Assembly (NCBI GenBank): GCA_943913905.1
Contig: CALTZZ010000001.1
Coordinates: 30,105 to 94,104, forward strand
Reading direction: 5' to 3'
Source of the DNA: an uncultured Dermabacteraceae bacterium
GTDB taxonomy: Bacteria; Actinomycetota; Actinomycetes; Actinomycetales; Dermabacteraceae
Length of the DNA stretch: 64,000 bases
The notes under the pieces: generated by a model
Told to the model about the DNA's origin: nothing
The model's input: only the letters and a program-made list of their open reading frames with translations
Database searches by the model: none
In this document: in pieces, positions 1 through 8,702 of the stretch
Layout of the letters: each line of letters begins with the position of its first letter
Position numbering within the stretch: the first letter of the stretch is position 1
Position numbers and translations under genes: made by a program

Positions 1-1
1 G

Positions 2-100
2 GACCCCGAAGAGAAGGACATGCCGTTCTGGCGCCGCCCCGTTCCGATGGCGGCCATCGGCTTGGTTCTCGTGATCGCACTCAACGTGATCTTCGCGTAA
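2..100 (+). CDS. C-terminal end of a membrane protein (partial)
   Basis: Open reading frame entering from the left edge and ending at TAA 98-100. The last 32 residues contain an acidic/basic stretch, then a hydrophobic helix (AAIGLVLVIALNVIFA), so this is the end of an integral membrane protein with its last helix at the C-terminus. The small membrane protein that follows 10 bp later suggests a transporter operon, possibly a sodium:solute symporter with a small partner. That assignment is inference from context only, because too little of the protein is visible. Confidence 0.6.
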   Translation, partial: DPEEKDMPFWRRPVPMAAIGLVLVIALNVIFA

Positions 101-110
101 GGAGCACACC

Positions 111-452
111 GTGAATAACCCCGTAAATCCCGCAGATCAAGACCCGGCGATCCAAGCCACTGGCGTTGACTCCGACGCACACGTGGAAACCGCTGGCGCG
201 TTCGACATCCGCATGTTCATTGGCCTGCTCATCGGCATCTACGGTGCCGTCCTGCTCGTCCTCGGCATGTTCTTCTTCGACGCCACGACGGCACAGAAGA
301 CCGACGGCATGAACGCAAACCTCTGGTCCGGAATCGCCATGCTCGCCTTCGCTATCGCTATGGCCATGTGGGCGAAACTTGACCCGATCCGCATGGTTGT
401 TCGTGACAACGAGCCGGGAGCCGAAGAACCGAAAGACATCGCCGCGCTCTAA
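111..452 (+). CDS. small membrane protein, partner of upstream transporter
   Basis: 113-residue protein with GTG start at 111 and a good Shine-Dalgarno (AAGGAG, 100-105) overlapping the stop of the upstream gene, so the two are co-transcribed and probably translationally coupled. The N-terminal 30 residues are hydrophilic and acidic. Two transmembrane helices follow (about residues 35-55 and 70-88), then a short polar tail containing DPIRMVVRD. I do not recognise a named family. The architecture is that of an accessory subunit or stabiliser of the upstream carrier (inference). Confidence 0.7.
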   Translation: MNNPVNPADQDPAIQATGVDSDAHVETAGAFDIRMFIGLLIGIYGAVLLVLGMFFFDATTAQKTDGMNANLWSGIAMLAFAIAMAMWAKLDPIRMVVRDNEPGAEEPKDIAAL

Positions 453-472
453 CAGCTCGGCACACACGAGCG

Positions 473-514
473 ACGGCCCGGAGGGGTGGCTAAGTGCCGC
501 TCCCCGGGCCGTTT
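473..514 (+). terminator. Rho-independent terminator
   Basis: GC-rich hairpin ACGGCCC ... GGGCCGT with an inner GGGG/CCCC pair, followed by TTT. It lies 20 bp after the stop of the small membrane protein and before the convergent DUF3592 gene, so it can serve both sides. Confidence 0.75.
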
Positions 515-558
515 CGTATGTGCCCTGGGCCGAGGAATGCCGGGGAGTCCGTCGGTGC

Positions 559-984
559 CTAAGCTCCGGGGAACCCCTGGAACATGTTCATGCTGATGAA
601 GCAGAAGACCCCGATCGCGATGAGCCCGCCGACGCTCTGGGTGACGGTGCGCATGGTCAACGGCGGTTTCACCATGTGCCCGTTTGCTGGTGCCACGCAT
701 GATTCCGGGTTGTTCAAGTCGTAGAACACGGTGACTTCTGCGCCGGATCGGTCTTCGAGGCCGACGTCTGGGTGTTGAGCAACCGTGCGAATTGCCCCAC
801 CGTACTGGGTTGTGAATTCAACGGTTTCTTCGCGCCAGGAGCGGGAACCTTTGCTGTTCGAACGGGTCACGAGGGGAGAGCTCACTACCCTGCCATGTGC
901 CTCACTGGCACTGCGGATGAAGATGTTGCCGCGTATGAAGGTCCGGAGTGGGCGTACGAGGGGCCAGAGGAGGCCTGCCGCCAT
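559..984 (-). CDS. DUF3592-type membrane protein, N-terminus possibly damaged
   Basis: 141 residues from ATG 984. The core (about residues 70-100) has the DUF3592 pattern of an aromatic/acidic strand, RSGAEVTVFYD and a Pro-rich turn, followed by a C-terminal hydrophobic helix (about residues 114-135). DUF3592 proteins usually have a transmembrane helix at each end of a small extracytoplasmic domain; their role is unknown. No ribosome site precedes ATG 984. The frame stays open for 16 hydrophobic codons upstream (including QYVAYVLPRASL) until a TAG at 1033-1035. The N-terminal helix may therefore have been truncated by a mutation, or a non-standard start is used. Confidence 0.6.
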   Translation of the reverse strand: MAAGLLWPLVRPLRTFIRGNIFIRSASEAHGRVVSSPLVTRSNSKGSRSWREETVEFTTQYGGAIRTVAQHPDVGLEDRSGAEVTVFYDLNNPESCVAPANGHMVKPPLTMRTVTQSVGGLIAIGVFCFISMNMFQGFPGA

Positions 985-1199
985 AAGGCTGGCACGAGGA
1001 AGAACATAGGCGACATACTGAAGCTGACGGGGCTAATAACCGGGGCGGAGCTCATGGGCACCAACCTAGTCGAACTCACAGCAGGTGTGGGGCTTGAGGG
1101 GAATGCAGGACTACCCATTGCGGAGCACCCGAAGCTTCCAGCACCCGCCGCTTATCGGCGCCAGTGGATTTCGCCTTGCTCCGAGGCCGCTACGAACCG

Positions 1200-1394
1200 C
1201 TAGCAGCAGCGCCCTTCGGGGGACGTGTCTTGTTTGCGGTATTTTTCGCGCCAGAATTCTTTTTCGGTAAGTGGCTCGTGCTGGCAGCCGGTGATGCGAT
1301 GGTGCGTCAGGTATTTGTCGTACGCGTCTGAACCAAGAACACCGCGCGCGAAGCGTTGTACTTCGCGCGCGATGTCCACGATGGTGTCTCTCAT
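1200..1394 (-). CDS. ybdD: YbdD/YjiX family protein
   Basis: 64-residue hydrophilic protein of the YbdD/YjiX (DUF466) family, recognised by the Cys/His-rich end (GCQHEPLTEKEFWREKY and a terminal CC) and the family's usual length of about 65 residues. It starts 15 bp after the cstA stop on the same strand. This is the standard pairing: cstA/btsT-type carbon-starvation transporters are followed by ybdD/yjiX in many bacteria, where the small protein supports transport. Its biochemical role is not established here. Confidence 0.9.
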   Translation of the reverse strand: MRDTIVDIAREVQRFARGVLGSDAYDKYLTHHRITGCQHEPLTEKEFWREKYRKQDTSPEGRCC

Positions 1395-1409
1395 GCGGGA
1401 GAACTTACC

Positions 1410-3671
1410 TTAGTGATGGGTTCCCGAGAAGTCTTTCTCGGGGTGGTGTTTGAGCCACTCGTCCCACTGTGCCTGAAGGTCCTTTTCGGGCTTCGAGGCG
1501 AGCATGCCGTCGGGCGCGAAGTACTCGGACTCGATGTGGGGTTCTTCGGTGTCGATGATGTTTGTGCCTTGCAGCGCCTGGATGGTGCGCCACACGGCCA
1601 CGAGCATCACGATGATGGCACACACCACGAACAGGATCGAGAGCGACCCTTGCACGGCGGTGTTGAACACAACGGCCTTCATGTCTTCGAGCGGCATGCC
1701 GCCGATGGATTCACCGGCGTCCACTGCGTTCTTGAACTTCATGTGATTTGCCCAGTAGCCGATCTTCGGGTTGCTGGAGAAGATCTTGAGGTACGAACCG
1801 TAGATCGTGATGGCTGCCGTGAATACGAGCGGCACCACGATGATGAGGAGCGTGCCCCTGCGGCCCTTGCGGGCGAAGATAACGAGGCAGACCGCGAGCG
1901 CGACGGCGGCGAGCAGCTGGTTGGCGATGCCGAACAGCGGGAACAGAGTGTTGATGCCGCCGAGTGGGTCGTTGACACCCATGACGAGGATCGATCCCCA
2001 GCCGAGGACCATGACGGCGGTGGTGATCCAGGCACCGATCTTCCACGAGGGGTCGCGGAACTTCGAGTACACGCCGCCGAGGGCGTCGGAGAGCATGAAG
2101 CGGGCCACGCGGGTGCCGGCGTCTACGGAGGTGAGGATGAAGAGCGCTTCGAACATGATCGCGAAGTGGTACCAGAACGCCATCATGCCTTCGCCCGGGA
2201 TGAGCCCGTGCATGATGTTGGCGAGGCCGACGGCGAGTGTGGGGGCACCACCGGTGCGGGACACGATCGAGTGTTCGCCCACCTGGCGAGCCGTTTCCGA
2301 CAGGGTCTCTGGGGTGACGTTGACGCCCGTGAGTCCGAGGCTGTTGACGAAGGCTGCAGCGCCTTCGACCGTGCCTTGGGTAGCGGTGGATGCGGAGTTC
2401 ATGGCGAAGTAGATGCCCTGGTCGATCGTGACTGCGGCAACGAGCGCCATGATCGCCACGAACGATTCCATGAGCATGCCGCCGTAACCGATCATGCGCG
2501 TCTGGCCTTCTTTTTCCACGAGCTTCGGCGTGGTACCGGAGGAAATCATGGCGTGGAAGCCGGAGAGTGCACCACAGGCAATCGTCACGAACAGGAACGG
2601 GAAGAGGTGCCCGGAGAATACGGGACCATCGCCGTTGCTGGCGAAGACGGAGACCGGCGGTGCGGTGACGACGGGCTGCACGATGACGATCGCGATGGCG
2701 AGCATCGCGATAACGCCCACCTTCATGAAGGTGGAGAGGTAGTCGCGGGGTGCGAGGAGTAGCCACACGGGGAGCACTGCGGCGATGAACCCGTAGGCGA
2801 TAACGAGGATAGCGAGGAGCGGGCGGTCGAGGTGGAAGATCTGGCCCCAGTCGCTTTCGGCTACCCAACGGCCGGAGATGATGGCGAAGAGCAGGAGTGC
2901 CACGCCAATGGCGGATACTTCCATAACCTTGCCGGGACGCAGGTAGCGGAGGTAGATGCCCATGAAGATGGCGATCGGGATGGTGAGGCCAACGGAGTAG
3001 ACGCCCCAGGTGGATTCGCCGAGGGAGTTCACCACGACCATGGCGAGGATCGCGACGATGATGAGCATGATGGAGAGGGTCGCGACGAAGGCGGCGATAC
3101 CGCCCACGACACCGAGTTCGTCGCGTGCGATCTTGCCGAGGGAGCGGCCGCGGCGGCGCATGGAGACGAAGAGGACCAGGTAGTCCTGGACGGCGCCGGC
3201 GAGGATCACGCCAACGATGATCCAGATCGTTCCGGGCAGGTAGCCCATCTGGGCGGCCAGGATGGGGCCGACGAGCGGGCCAGCGCCAGCGATGGCGGCG
3301 AAGTGGTGGCCGTAGAGGATGCGGCGGTCTGTGGGGACGAAGTCTTGACCGTCGTAGGAGTATTCGGCGGGGGTGGCCCGGCGGTTATTGGGCTTGACCA
3401 GCTTGTCTTCGATGTATTTGGCGTAGAAGCGGTAGCCGATGAGGTAGCTCGATACGGCGGCGAACACGAACCAGAGGGCGTTGACGTTTTCGCCGCGCAT
3501 GATGGCGACCATGAACCAGCCGATTCCGCCGAGGAGCGCGAGGATCACCCATATGCCGATCTTGAGCGGGGTCCACCGTTGGCTTTCTCTTCGGTCCGCT
3601 TCGGTGATGTCTACGGGGGGATGCGGGTCATTCTGTGAGTGTGCCGCGGGAGTCGGGGACACCGAGCTCAT
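1410..3671 (-). CDS. cstA: carbon starvation protein CstA, pyruvate/peptide transporter
   Basis: 753-residue polytopic inner-membrane protein of the CstA/BtsT family, with about 16-18 hydrophobic segments and family sequences such as NRRATPAEYSYDGQDF, PTDRRILYGHHFAAIAGAGP and HAMISSGTTPK. Family members import pyruvate or peptides when preferred carbon runs out. The start is ATG 3671 with Shine-Dalgarno AAAGGAG. ybdD follows directly. A 7-bp inverted repeat lies about 85 bp upstream of the start and may be an operator. Full length, no disruption seen. Confidence 0.96.
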   Translation of the reverse strand: MSSVSPTPAAHSQNDPHPPVDITEADRRESQRWTPLKIGIWVILALLGGIGWFMVAIMRGENVNALWFVFAAVSSYLIGYRFYAKYIEDKLVKPNNRRATPAEYSYDGQDFVPTDRRILYGHHFAAIAGAGPLVGPILAAQMGYLPGTIWIIVGVILAGAVQDYLVLFVSMRRRGRSLGKIARDELGVVGGIAAFVATLSIMLIIVAILAMVVVNSLGESTWGVYSVGLTIPIAIFMGIYLRYLRPGKVMEVSAIGVALLLFAIISGRWVAESDWGQIFHLDRPLLAILVIAYGFIAAVLPVWLLLAPRDYLSTFMKVGVIAMLAIAIVIVQPVVTAPPVSVFASNGDGPVFSGHLFPFLFVTIACGALSGFHAMISSGTTPKLVEKEGQTRMIGYGGMLMESFVAIMALVAAVTIDQGIYFAMNSASTATQGTVEGAAAFVNSLGLTGVNVTPETLSETARQVGEHSIVSRTGGAPTLAVGLANIMHGLIPGEGMMAFWYHFAIMFEALFILTSVDAGTRVARFMLSDALGGVYSKFRDPSWKIGAWITTAVMVLGWGSILVMGVNDPLGGINTLFPLFGIANQLLAAVALAVCLVIFARKGRRGTLLIIVVPLVFTAAITIYGSYLKIFSSNPKIGYWANHMKFKNAVDAGESIGGMPLEDMKAVVFNTAVQGSLSILFVVCAIIVMLVAVWRTIQALQGTNIIDTEEPHIESEYFAPDGMLASKPEKDLQAQWDEWLKHHPEKDFSGTHH

Positions 3672-3752
3672 ACGAATCTTCTCCTTTGGAATCCAAGGGT
3701 CGTAGCGGACGAGTCTGAAAAATCAGTGAACAGACACCGCAAGAATAGGCAG

Positions 3753-3776
3753 AGTGACCTAGATCCTACGGTCACT
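3753..3776. promoter_or_regulatory. inverted repeat between cstA and serine hydrolase
   Basis: AGTGACC-N10-GGTCACT, a perfect 7-bp inverted repeat in the divergent intergenic region. It is spaced like a dimeric regulator site but does not match the GlxR/CRP consensus (spacer too long). A candidate operator for cstA and/or the divergent gene; no regulator can be named. Confidence 0.4.
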
Positions 3777-3879
3777 AAGTCCCGGGACTACTCGCGAGTC
3801 AGGGGTATAGAACCAAGTGTTATCTAGATCACCACCGTTAGGGTGGATTTACGCCTGGCTCCCCGCGTTGACTGGGCGC

Positions 3880-4692
3880 ATGTCTGGCTATTCCGCTCCC
3901 CTGGCGACCGCCTCCGTCGGCGGCCCTCCCGCTGTTTCATTCGCACTTCTCGGGGCCGACGGCACCGTGGATGCAGCCCGCGCCGAACACCGAGCAATGT
4001 ACGCAGCAAGCACGATCAAGCTGCACGTCATGTGCGCGGTACTTGAGGGCATCGATTCCGGGGAGTTCGCGAGCGACCAGGTTCTCGCGGCGACCCGCAT
4101 GTTCACGGGCACCGACGGCGAACCCTTCACGCTCGAGGGCAATCACCTGGACCACTCGTTTCCCGCCGACGGCACGAGCGTGACCGTTGCTCAGCTCCTT
4201 CACGCCATGATCGCGCGTTCGAGCAACGAGGCCACGAACATGCTCATGCAGCTCGTGGGTTTTGAGGCCATTGCACGGCAATGCCAACGTCTGGGGCTCG
4301 AGGAAACCCGAATTAAGCGCATGATTGGAGATGCGGCCGCGATTGATCAGGGCCTCACGAATGAGACCAGCGCGCTCGATTTGGCGCGTACGATGCATGC
4401 GCTCGTGCGCGGCCACCTGGCATCAGAGGCGTCCACGTCGCTCGCAGTGCAGGCACTCTCGGCGCAGACCATCCCCGTGATCGCAACTGCGCTTCGTGAC
4501 ACCGTGACGTGGGGGTCGAAGTCGGGCGAGGTTCCGGGGATTCGGCACGACGTCGCCTTCGTCGGCGCTCCCCACAGCCCGGACGGATTCCGCACTCTCG
4601 CCGTCACGACCTCGGGCTTTAATGATGAAGCGGCGGCGAATGAGGCTATTGCCGCGCTCACCGCCGCTCTACTCCCAGACGTGACTGGCTAA
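3880..4692 (+). CDS. serine hydrolase, class A beta-lactamase/PBP fold
   Basis: About 270 residues from ATG 3880; an in-frame GTG at 3817 would add 21 residues. It carries the SxxK motif at 44-47 (STIK), an SSN triad in place of SDN (ARSSNEATN) and KSG (WGSKSGEVPG) in the right order and spacing for the beta-lactamase/D,D-peptidase fold. No clear class A RxExELN omega loop is visible, so D-Ala peptidase or esterase activity is as likely as beta-lactam hydrolysis. I see no signal peptide, which suggests a cytoplasmic enzyme. It ends overlapping by 4 bp, tail to tail, with the NlpC/P60 gene of a cell-wall peptide recycling set, so a role in muropeptide metabolism is plausible. Confidence 0.8.
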   Translation: MSGYSAPLATASVGGPPAVSFALLGADGTVDAARAEHRAMYAASTIKLHVMCAVLEGIDSGEFASDQVLAATRMFTGTDGEPFTLEGNHLDHSFPADGTSVTVAQLLHAMIARSSNEATNMLMQLVGFEAIARQCQRLGLEETRIKRMIGDAAAIDQGLTNETSALDLARTMHALVRGHLASEASTSLAVQALSAQTIPVIATALRDTVTWGSKSGEVPGIRHDVAFVGAPHSPDGFRTLAVTTSGFNDEAAANEAIAALTAALLPDVTG

Positions 4693-5789
4693 GCGATCAC
4701 GCGGACGGCGCCCGCATACTCGTCGTTCGGGTCCGCCGCCTCGAGAGCGATGACCTCGACGCTGCGTGAGGAGTTCGGGGCGTGCATGATCTTCCCATCG
4801 CCCACGTACACGCCCACGTGGCGGATCGAGCTTCCACCTGGTTCCGTCGCGAAGAACACGAGGTCACCGCGCTTCAAGTCATCTCGTTCCACGAACGGCA
4901 AATCAGAGTGGTTGAGCTGATCTCCCGCATCGCGTGCGATGTGAACGCCGTGGTGGCGGAAGATCGAATAGGTGAAACCGGAGCAGTCGAACCCGTACGC
5001 GCTCATTCCCGCCCACAGGTAGCGCAGGCCCAGGAATCGTTCGCCCGTCTCAATCACCTGCTCGATGGTCGCGGGTGGCAGCGATTCGCCCTGGTTAAGC
5101 ACGCGTGCATCTGCGCTCGGCACGAAGCCAACCTCGCCGGTGGGAAGCGCGACCTTGAGCGCCTTGCCCGTTTCGCCGAGCACGGGCAGTTCCGTGTTGA
5201 AAGAAGCGTTGGTGATCGGATGCTTGCCCGACGGCGTTGTGGCAACCGTGGCTTTGAGTGCCGTGATCGTCGCGATCGGGCTGCTCTCCACGAGTGACGC
5301 GAACTCGTCGTTGCGCACCACGTGCCCCGCGGGAACCCATCCCGGGTAGCCGCGCTTATCGCGCGGGGTGGGTTGCTGCGGTACCACGATCTTTGCCCAC
5401 CCGTCGCGCACCTCATCCACGATCACGCGCGCGCCCAGTAGCGACTGCGATTCGAGGTTTCCGATCAGCCAGTCGCGTGACTCCGTGGTCGCCATGTTCG
5501 CGTTCCATTGATCGGGGACCGACGGCGTGGCCACGCACGGGGCGTCAACCGTGGGCCTGTGGATTTTCGGCTCTACCCACATTGTTGAGGTGATCACGGA
5601 GGTGAAGGCCTCGTCGCCGGCCTTCGGTTCTACCGCTTTCCCGGCACGGTCGGGCCCACCGGCGGTGGGGGCCGCGGTTTTTGCCGCATTGGCGGTTCCT
5701 GCCGTCGCGATTCCGGCAATCGCGGTGAGACCGCCTGCGATTGCTGCTCGGCGGCTGATAGGGCCAGTGACATACGTGTGCTGATCCAT
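4689..5789 (-). CDS. Tat-exported NlpC/P60 endopeptidase with SH3-like domains (YkfC-like)
   Basis: 366 residues from ATG 5789, chosen over an upstream in-frame start because AAGGAG lies 8 bp before it. The N-terminus has a twin-arginine signal (SRRAAIAGG, residue 12 onward) and an Ala-rich h-region, so the enzyme acts outside the membrane. Residues 60-235 resemble bacterial SH3 wall-binding domains. Residues 240-366 are NlpC/P60 with catalytic Cys269 (YGFDCSGF), His324 (IRHVGVYVG) and likely third-residue region His336. Family members of this architecture (YkfC) cleave gamma-D-Glu-L-diamino acid bonds of wall peptides. It follows the L-Ala-D/L-Glu epimerase gene by 10 bp, matching the YkfB-YkfC pathway. 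Confidence 0.9.
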   Translation of the reverse strand: MDQHTYVTGPISRRAAIAGGLTAIAGIATAGTANAAKTAAPTAGGPDRAGKAVEPKAGDEAFTSVITSTMWVEPKIHRPTVDAPCVATPSVPDQWNANMATTESRDWLIGNLESQSLLGARVIVDEVRDGWAKIVVPQQPTPRDKRGYPGWVPAGHVVRNDEFASLVESSPIATITALKATVATTPSGKHPITNASFNTELPVLGETGKALKVALPTGEVGFVPSADARVLNQGESLPPATIEQVIETGERFLGLRYLWAGMSAYGFDCSGFTYSIFRHHGVHIARDAGDQLNHSDLPFVERDDLKRGDLVFFATEPGGSSIRHVGVYVGDGKIMHAPNSSRSVEVIALEAADPNDEYAGAVRVIA

Positions 5790-5799
5790 GGAGAACTCC

Positions 5800-6927
5800 T
5801 TACGGTGTTGGATCCTCGAGATATTCCAGGCCAAGGCCAGCGCCACCCATAAGAGTCAGGGTTCCGTTGGCCTCGCGATACCCGCCGTTCGGCACGTTGC
5901 GTGCGAACCATGCGGGTGAGTCCAGGTCGATCATCGTGACGGCGGGGTGTGCGAGTGCGAGGTGGGCAGCGGCCGTGATGGAGATTCGTGGCTCCATCAT
6001 GGCCCCCACCATGCATTCGATCCCTGCGTCGTGGGCGATCCTGGCAATGTCGAGGGCCGGTTGTAGCCCTCCCGTTTTCGCGAGCTTGATGTTGAACAGA
6101 TGTGCGGCCCCTGCATCGATGAGCTGGGCGGCGTCGGCGGGTGACCACAGCGATTCGTCGGCCATAATCGGAATCGGCGACTCGCGGGTGACGCGAGCGA
6201 GACCGTCAATGTCGCCCGCGGGAACGGGTTGTTCCACGAGGTCAATCGGTAGACCGTCGGCCGAGAGGCGCGCGATCAGCTCAACAGCCTCACCGGCGCT
6301 CCATCCCTGGTTCGCGTCGAGGCGGAGGCGCGCATCGGGCACGGCCTCCACAACAGCGGCGAGCCTTCGCCGGTCCTGCTCGGGGTCATTGCCAAGCTTG
6401 ATCTTGAGAATCCGCACTCCCGTGGCGGCAGCATCGCGCGCACGGTCCGCCATCACTCGTGGGTCATCGAGGCTCACGGTCATGTCATTCGCAATGCCCG
6501 CACCCAGGTCCAGAGCTTCCCACGGACCAAACTGGGGCAATGCCGCAAGCAGCTCCCCCATCGAGACCCCGCGGGACCGCGCGACCGCATCGTGCAATGC
6601 AACATCAGCGGCAGCCTTCGCACTCGTAGCCCCCGAAAGCGCATCCCCGATCGAGGAAGCAAGCGTAGAAAGGTCGCCGTCGGCCCCCTGGAGTGCTTTC
6701 GCCAGCGGACCATGCACGGCCTCCACGATGGTGGCAGCGCTCTCCCCCGTCACCTTGACGGTTTCCGCAGCGGACCCCTGGCCGACGGAAACTTCACCGT
6801 CATCGCCACGAAGCTCGAGAGTGACGACCACATACTCCACATGGTCGGTGCGCCGCGCCGCCGTGATGAACGGCCTGGTCAGAGGCGAAGAATGGACAGT
6901 GGCCTTGATCGATTCGACCCGCATCAC
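5800..6927 (-). CDS. ykfB: L-Ala-D/L-Glu dipeptide epimerase (enolase superfamily)
   Basis: 375 residues, muconate-lactonizing subgroup of the enolase superfamily. KxK lies at 175-177 (LKIKLGN), metal ligands at Asp204 (RLDANQGW), Glu232 (VEQPV) and Asp257 (ADES), and the second catalytic lysine in NIKLAKTGG (281-284). This set is typical of dipeptide epimerases, which convert L-Ala-D-Glu from murein into L-Ala-L-Glu so that it can be degraded. GTG 6927 and ATG 6924 are both possible starts, and both overlap the stop of the upstream transporter, indicating translational coupling. Neighbours (wall endopeptidase, permease) support the muropeptide role over other dipeptide specificities. Confidence 0.9.
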   Translation of the reverse strand: MMRVESIKATVHSSPLTRPFITAARRTDHVEYVVVTLELRGDDGEVSVGQGSAAETVKVTGESAATIVEAVHGPLAKALQGADGDLSTLASSIGDALSGATSAKAAADVALHDAVARSRGVSMGELLAALPQFGPWEALDLGAGIANDMTVSLDDPRVMADRARDAAATGVRILKIKLGNDPEQDRRRLAAVVEAVPDARLRLDANQGWSAGEAVELIARLSADGLPIDLVEQPVPAGDIDGLARVTRESPIPIMADESLWSPADAAQLIDAGAAHLFNIKLAKTGGLQPALDIARIAHDAGIECMVGAMMEPRISITAAAHLALAHPAVTMIDLDSPAWFARNVPNGGYREANGTLTLMGGAGLGLEYLEDPTP

Positions 6928-8075
6928 AGCCCCGACATCAGTTGCGCGCCGGTGAGGCCCACCCAGGTGCCGAGCACGGCACCGATGAGCCCATACAGGA
7001 CGCCCACGGGAGCAAGAGTCTTGCTATATGCGGCGGCCACGACAGGCGCGGATGCCACACCACCGATGTTGGCCGTGGACGCGACCGCGATCGAGAACAG
7101 TTCGGTCTTCGTGAGCTTCGCGTACGCGACCATGATGACGGCGTGAATCAGGAGCACAATGAGGCCCACGAGGAGGTAGACCGGGGCCTGGGTCAAGGCC
7201 GAGAAGTCGGAATCCGCCGCGATCGTGCCGATCACGATGAACAGCATGAGGGTCGCAACCTCGTCCGAACTCGCGATCTTGCCCAGCGGGGTCTGCGCCA
7301 CGATCAGGCCCAGGACCGAAACAATGATGATGGTCCAGGCGCTCGCGTTCAGCACTTCGCCAACCTCGGGCAGAAGCTCACCGAGCCAGATCGAGAAGCA
7401 TGCCACGGCGATGGAACCGAATGCCACTGTGGCGAGCGATTCGAGCGTGATCGGCTTCTTGTCTTCCGCCAGTTCCTCAATGTGGCGAGTGAGGTAGGAA
7501 TCCTTCGCGCGGGTGAAGCGGTTGAAGCGGTCAGAGACGGCAACAGAGGAAAACATCGCCATGAGCCACAGTGAGTACACAATCGTGTCGGTAATGAGGG
7601 CGTAGCCGAAGAGAGATTCGGGTCCCTTCACGATCTCCTGCACGGCGACCATGTTCGCGCTGCCGCCGGTCCACGAACCGAGCAGTGCGCCAAGGGTCTT
7701 CCACGAGTCTTCACCAAGCGCCCCTTGGAACGGAATGTAGACGAGAACCATCGCGGCGAACAGCGACGCGGACGCTACAGCCATCGTGAGGAGCAGCTTG
7801 GGCCCCAGTTTGATGATTTGCCGTAAGTCGCAACCGAACAGGAACAAAAAGATCATTGCGGGCAGCGCAACGTCTTTGATCGATCCCATAGCCGCCCGGG
7901 TTTCGTCTGCTTCGCCGAATACGCCGAGCGAGTTGAGGGCCGCGCACACGAGGTACATGAGCACCATGCCGGGGACGTACTTGAAGAACTTCGAGCCTGT
8001 GGTGCGCTCGAGCACAATGAGGATGGCAGCGAGCCCTAAGAGGACTCCCACCATCACGAGGCCATCAGTAATCAC
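6924..8075 (-). CDS. DUF819 family membrane transporter (YjcL-like)
   Basis: 383 residues from GTG 8075, which has AAAGGAGAC 5-12 bp upstream; an earlier in-frame start lacks one. About ten hydrophobic helices, with DUF819 family sequences such as GSWTGGSANMVAVQE and ASTANIGGVASAPVVA placed like the two inverted re-entrant motifs of carriers. The substrate is unknown in the family. Here the gene overlaps the dipeptide epimerase gene by 1-4 bp and is in one run with an NlpC/P60 peptidase, so import of murein dipeptides such as L-Ala-D-Glu is my inference. Confidence 0.85.
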   Translation of the reverse strand: MITDGLVMVGVLLGLAAILIVLERTTGSKFFKYVPGMVLMYLVCAALNSLGVFGEADETRAAMGSIKDVALPAMIFLFLFGCDLRQIIKLGPKLLLTMAVASASLFAAMVLVYIPFQGALGEDSWKTLGALLGSWTGGSANMVAVQEIVKGPESLFGYALITDTIVYSLWLMAMFSSVAVSDRFNRFTRAKDSYLTRHIEELAEDKKPITLESLATVAFGSIAVACFSIWLGELLPEVGEVLNASAWTIIIVSVLGLIVAQTPLGKIASSDEVATLMLFIVIGTIAADSDFSALTQAPVYLLVGLIVLLIHAVIMVAYAKLTKTELFSIAVASTANIGGVASAPVVAAAYSKTLAPVGVLYGLIGAVLGTWVGLTGAQLMSGL

Positions 8076-8119
8076 GCTTGTCTCCTTTGAAAACAGTGCG
8101 GACAGGGGGAAAGGATGCA

Positions 8120-8178
8120 CAAAGCGCAGGCACGTGCCCGCCCCTTGTATGTGAGGCGGCGCCCGTGTCTGCGCTTTG
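8120..8178 (-). promoter_or_regulatory. inverted repeat in leader of DUF819 operon
   Basis: CAAAGCGCAG (8120-8129) and CTGCGCTTTG (8169-8178) form a perfect 10-bp inverted repeat around a 39-nt loop that itself can pair (CCGCC/GGCGG). It lies between DUF3870 and DUF819, just before the DUF819 start. It may be a transcript hairpin separating the two genes or a structured 5' leader; no known riboswitch class is recognised. Confidence 0.4.
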
Positions 8179-8242
8179 AATGGGTCCGGTACCGGTGAGG
8201 GTCCGGGCATTCGCCGGCGACCGGCGAGTATGACGTTGTGTG

Positions 8243-8611
8243 TTAGCGCCCCTGCTCGATGGCTCGAATCTCGCGGTACTTGGAGGCGGCATTACGCACG
8301 GAGGCGGACAACGCTCGCTGTGAGGAACCGTGGTATCTCGAATCGATCATGCGGAGCAGGGCGTCGGTGTCCAGAATCGAACGCTCTACGAGGAGGCTGC
8401 GCACGAAGTCGCGCGTGAGCGCGAGGGTTGCTGAACACTCTGCGTCCTGGATTGTGTGCGTTGCGGGGTCTACAACGAGCCCCACAAAGAACAATCCCCA
8501 GGTGTTGGTTATTGGGTTATTGGTGGGGGCTTTGGCTTCCCCGGTGAGGTAAATTGCCTCGTCGGAGATAGTGACCTCGCGGCCATTGTGACCTAAGTCC
8601 CACTGATTCAT
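8243..8611 (-). CDS. DUF3870 domain protein
   Basis: 122 residues from ATG 8611 (an in-frame GTG at 8659 would add 16). The DUF3870 pattern is visible: a short beta-rich start with YLTGEAKAP, then FFVGLVVDPATHTIQDAECSATLALTRDFVRSLL (segments only), and a C-terminal SRYHGSSQRAL helix followed by AASKYRE. Family function is unknown. It is upstream of the DUF819 permease, epimerase and wall peptidase on the same strand, so it may be a small regulator or enzyme of that pathway; that link is inferred from position. Confidence 0.8.
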   Translation of the reverse strand: MNQWDLGHNGREVTISDEAIYLTGEAKAPTNNPITNTWGLFFVGLVVDPATHTIQDAECSATLALTRDFVRSLLVERSILDTDALLRMIDSRYHGSSQRALSASVRNAASKYREIRAIEQGR

Positions 8612-8702
8612 GGGTGTAACTGTATCCCACGGAACGTGTTTTTTCTGCTCCCGTTCCACGCGCTGAACACCCGTATAACCCCATCGGGGCGAGTGCTATT
8701 CG

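Noticed and set aside
1356..2762. 468-codon open frame on the plus strand opposite cstA
   Set aside because: It is antisense to a clear CstA protein and is Glu/Asp/Gly/Val/His-rich low-complexity sequence created by high-GC third positions; no ribosome site or domain.
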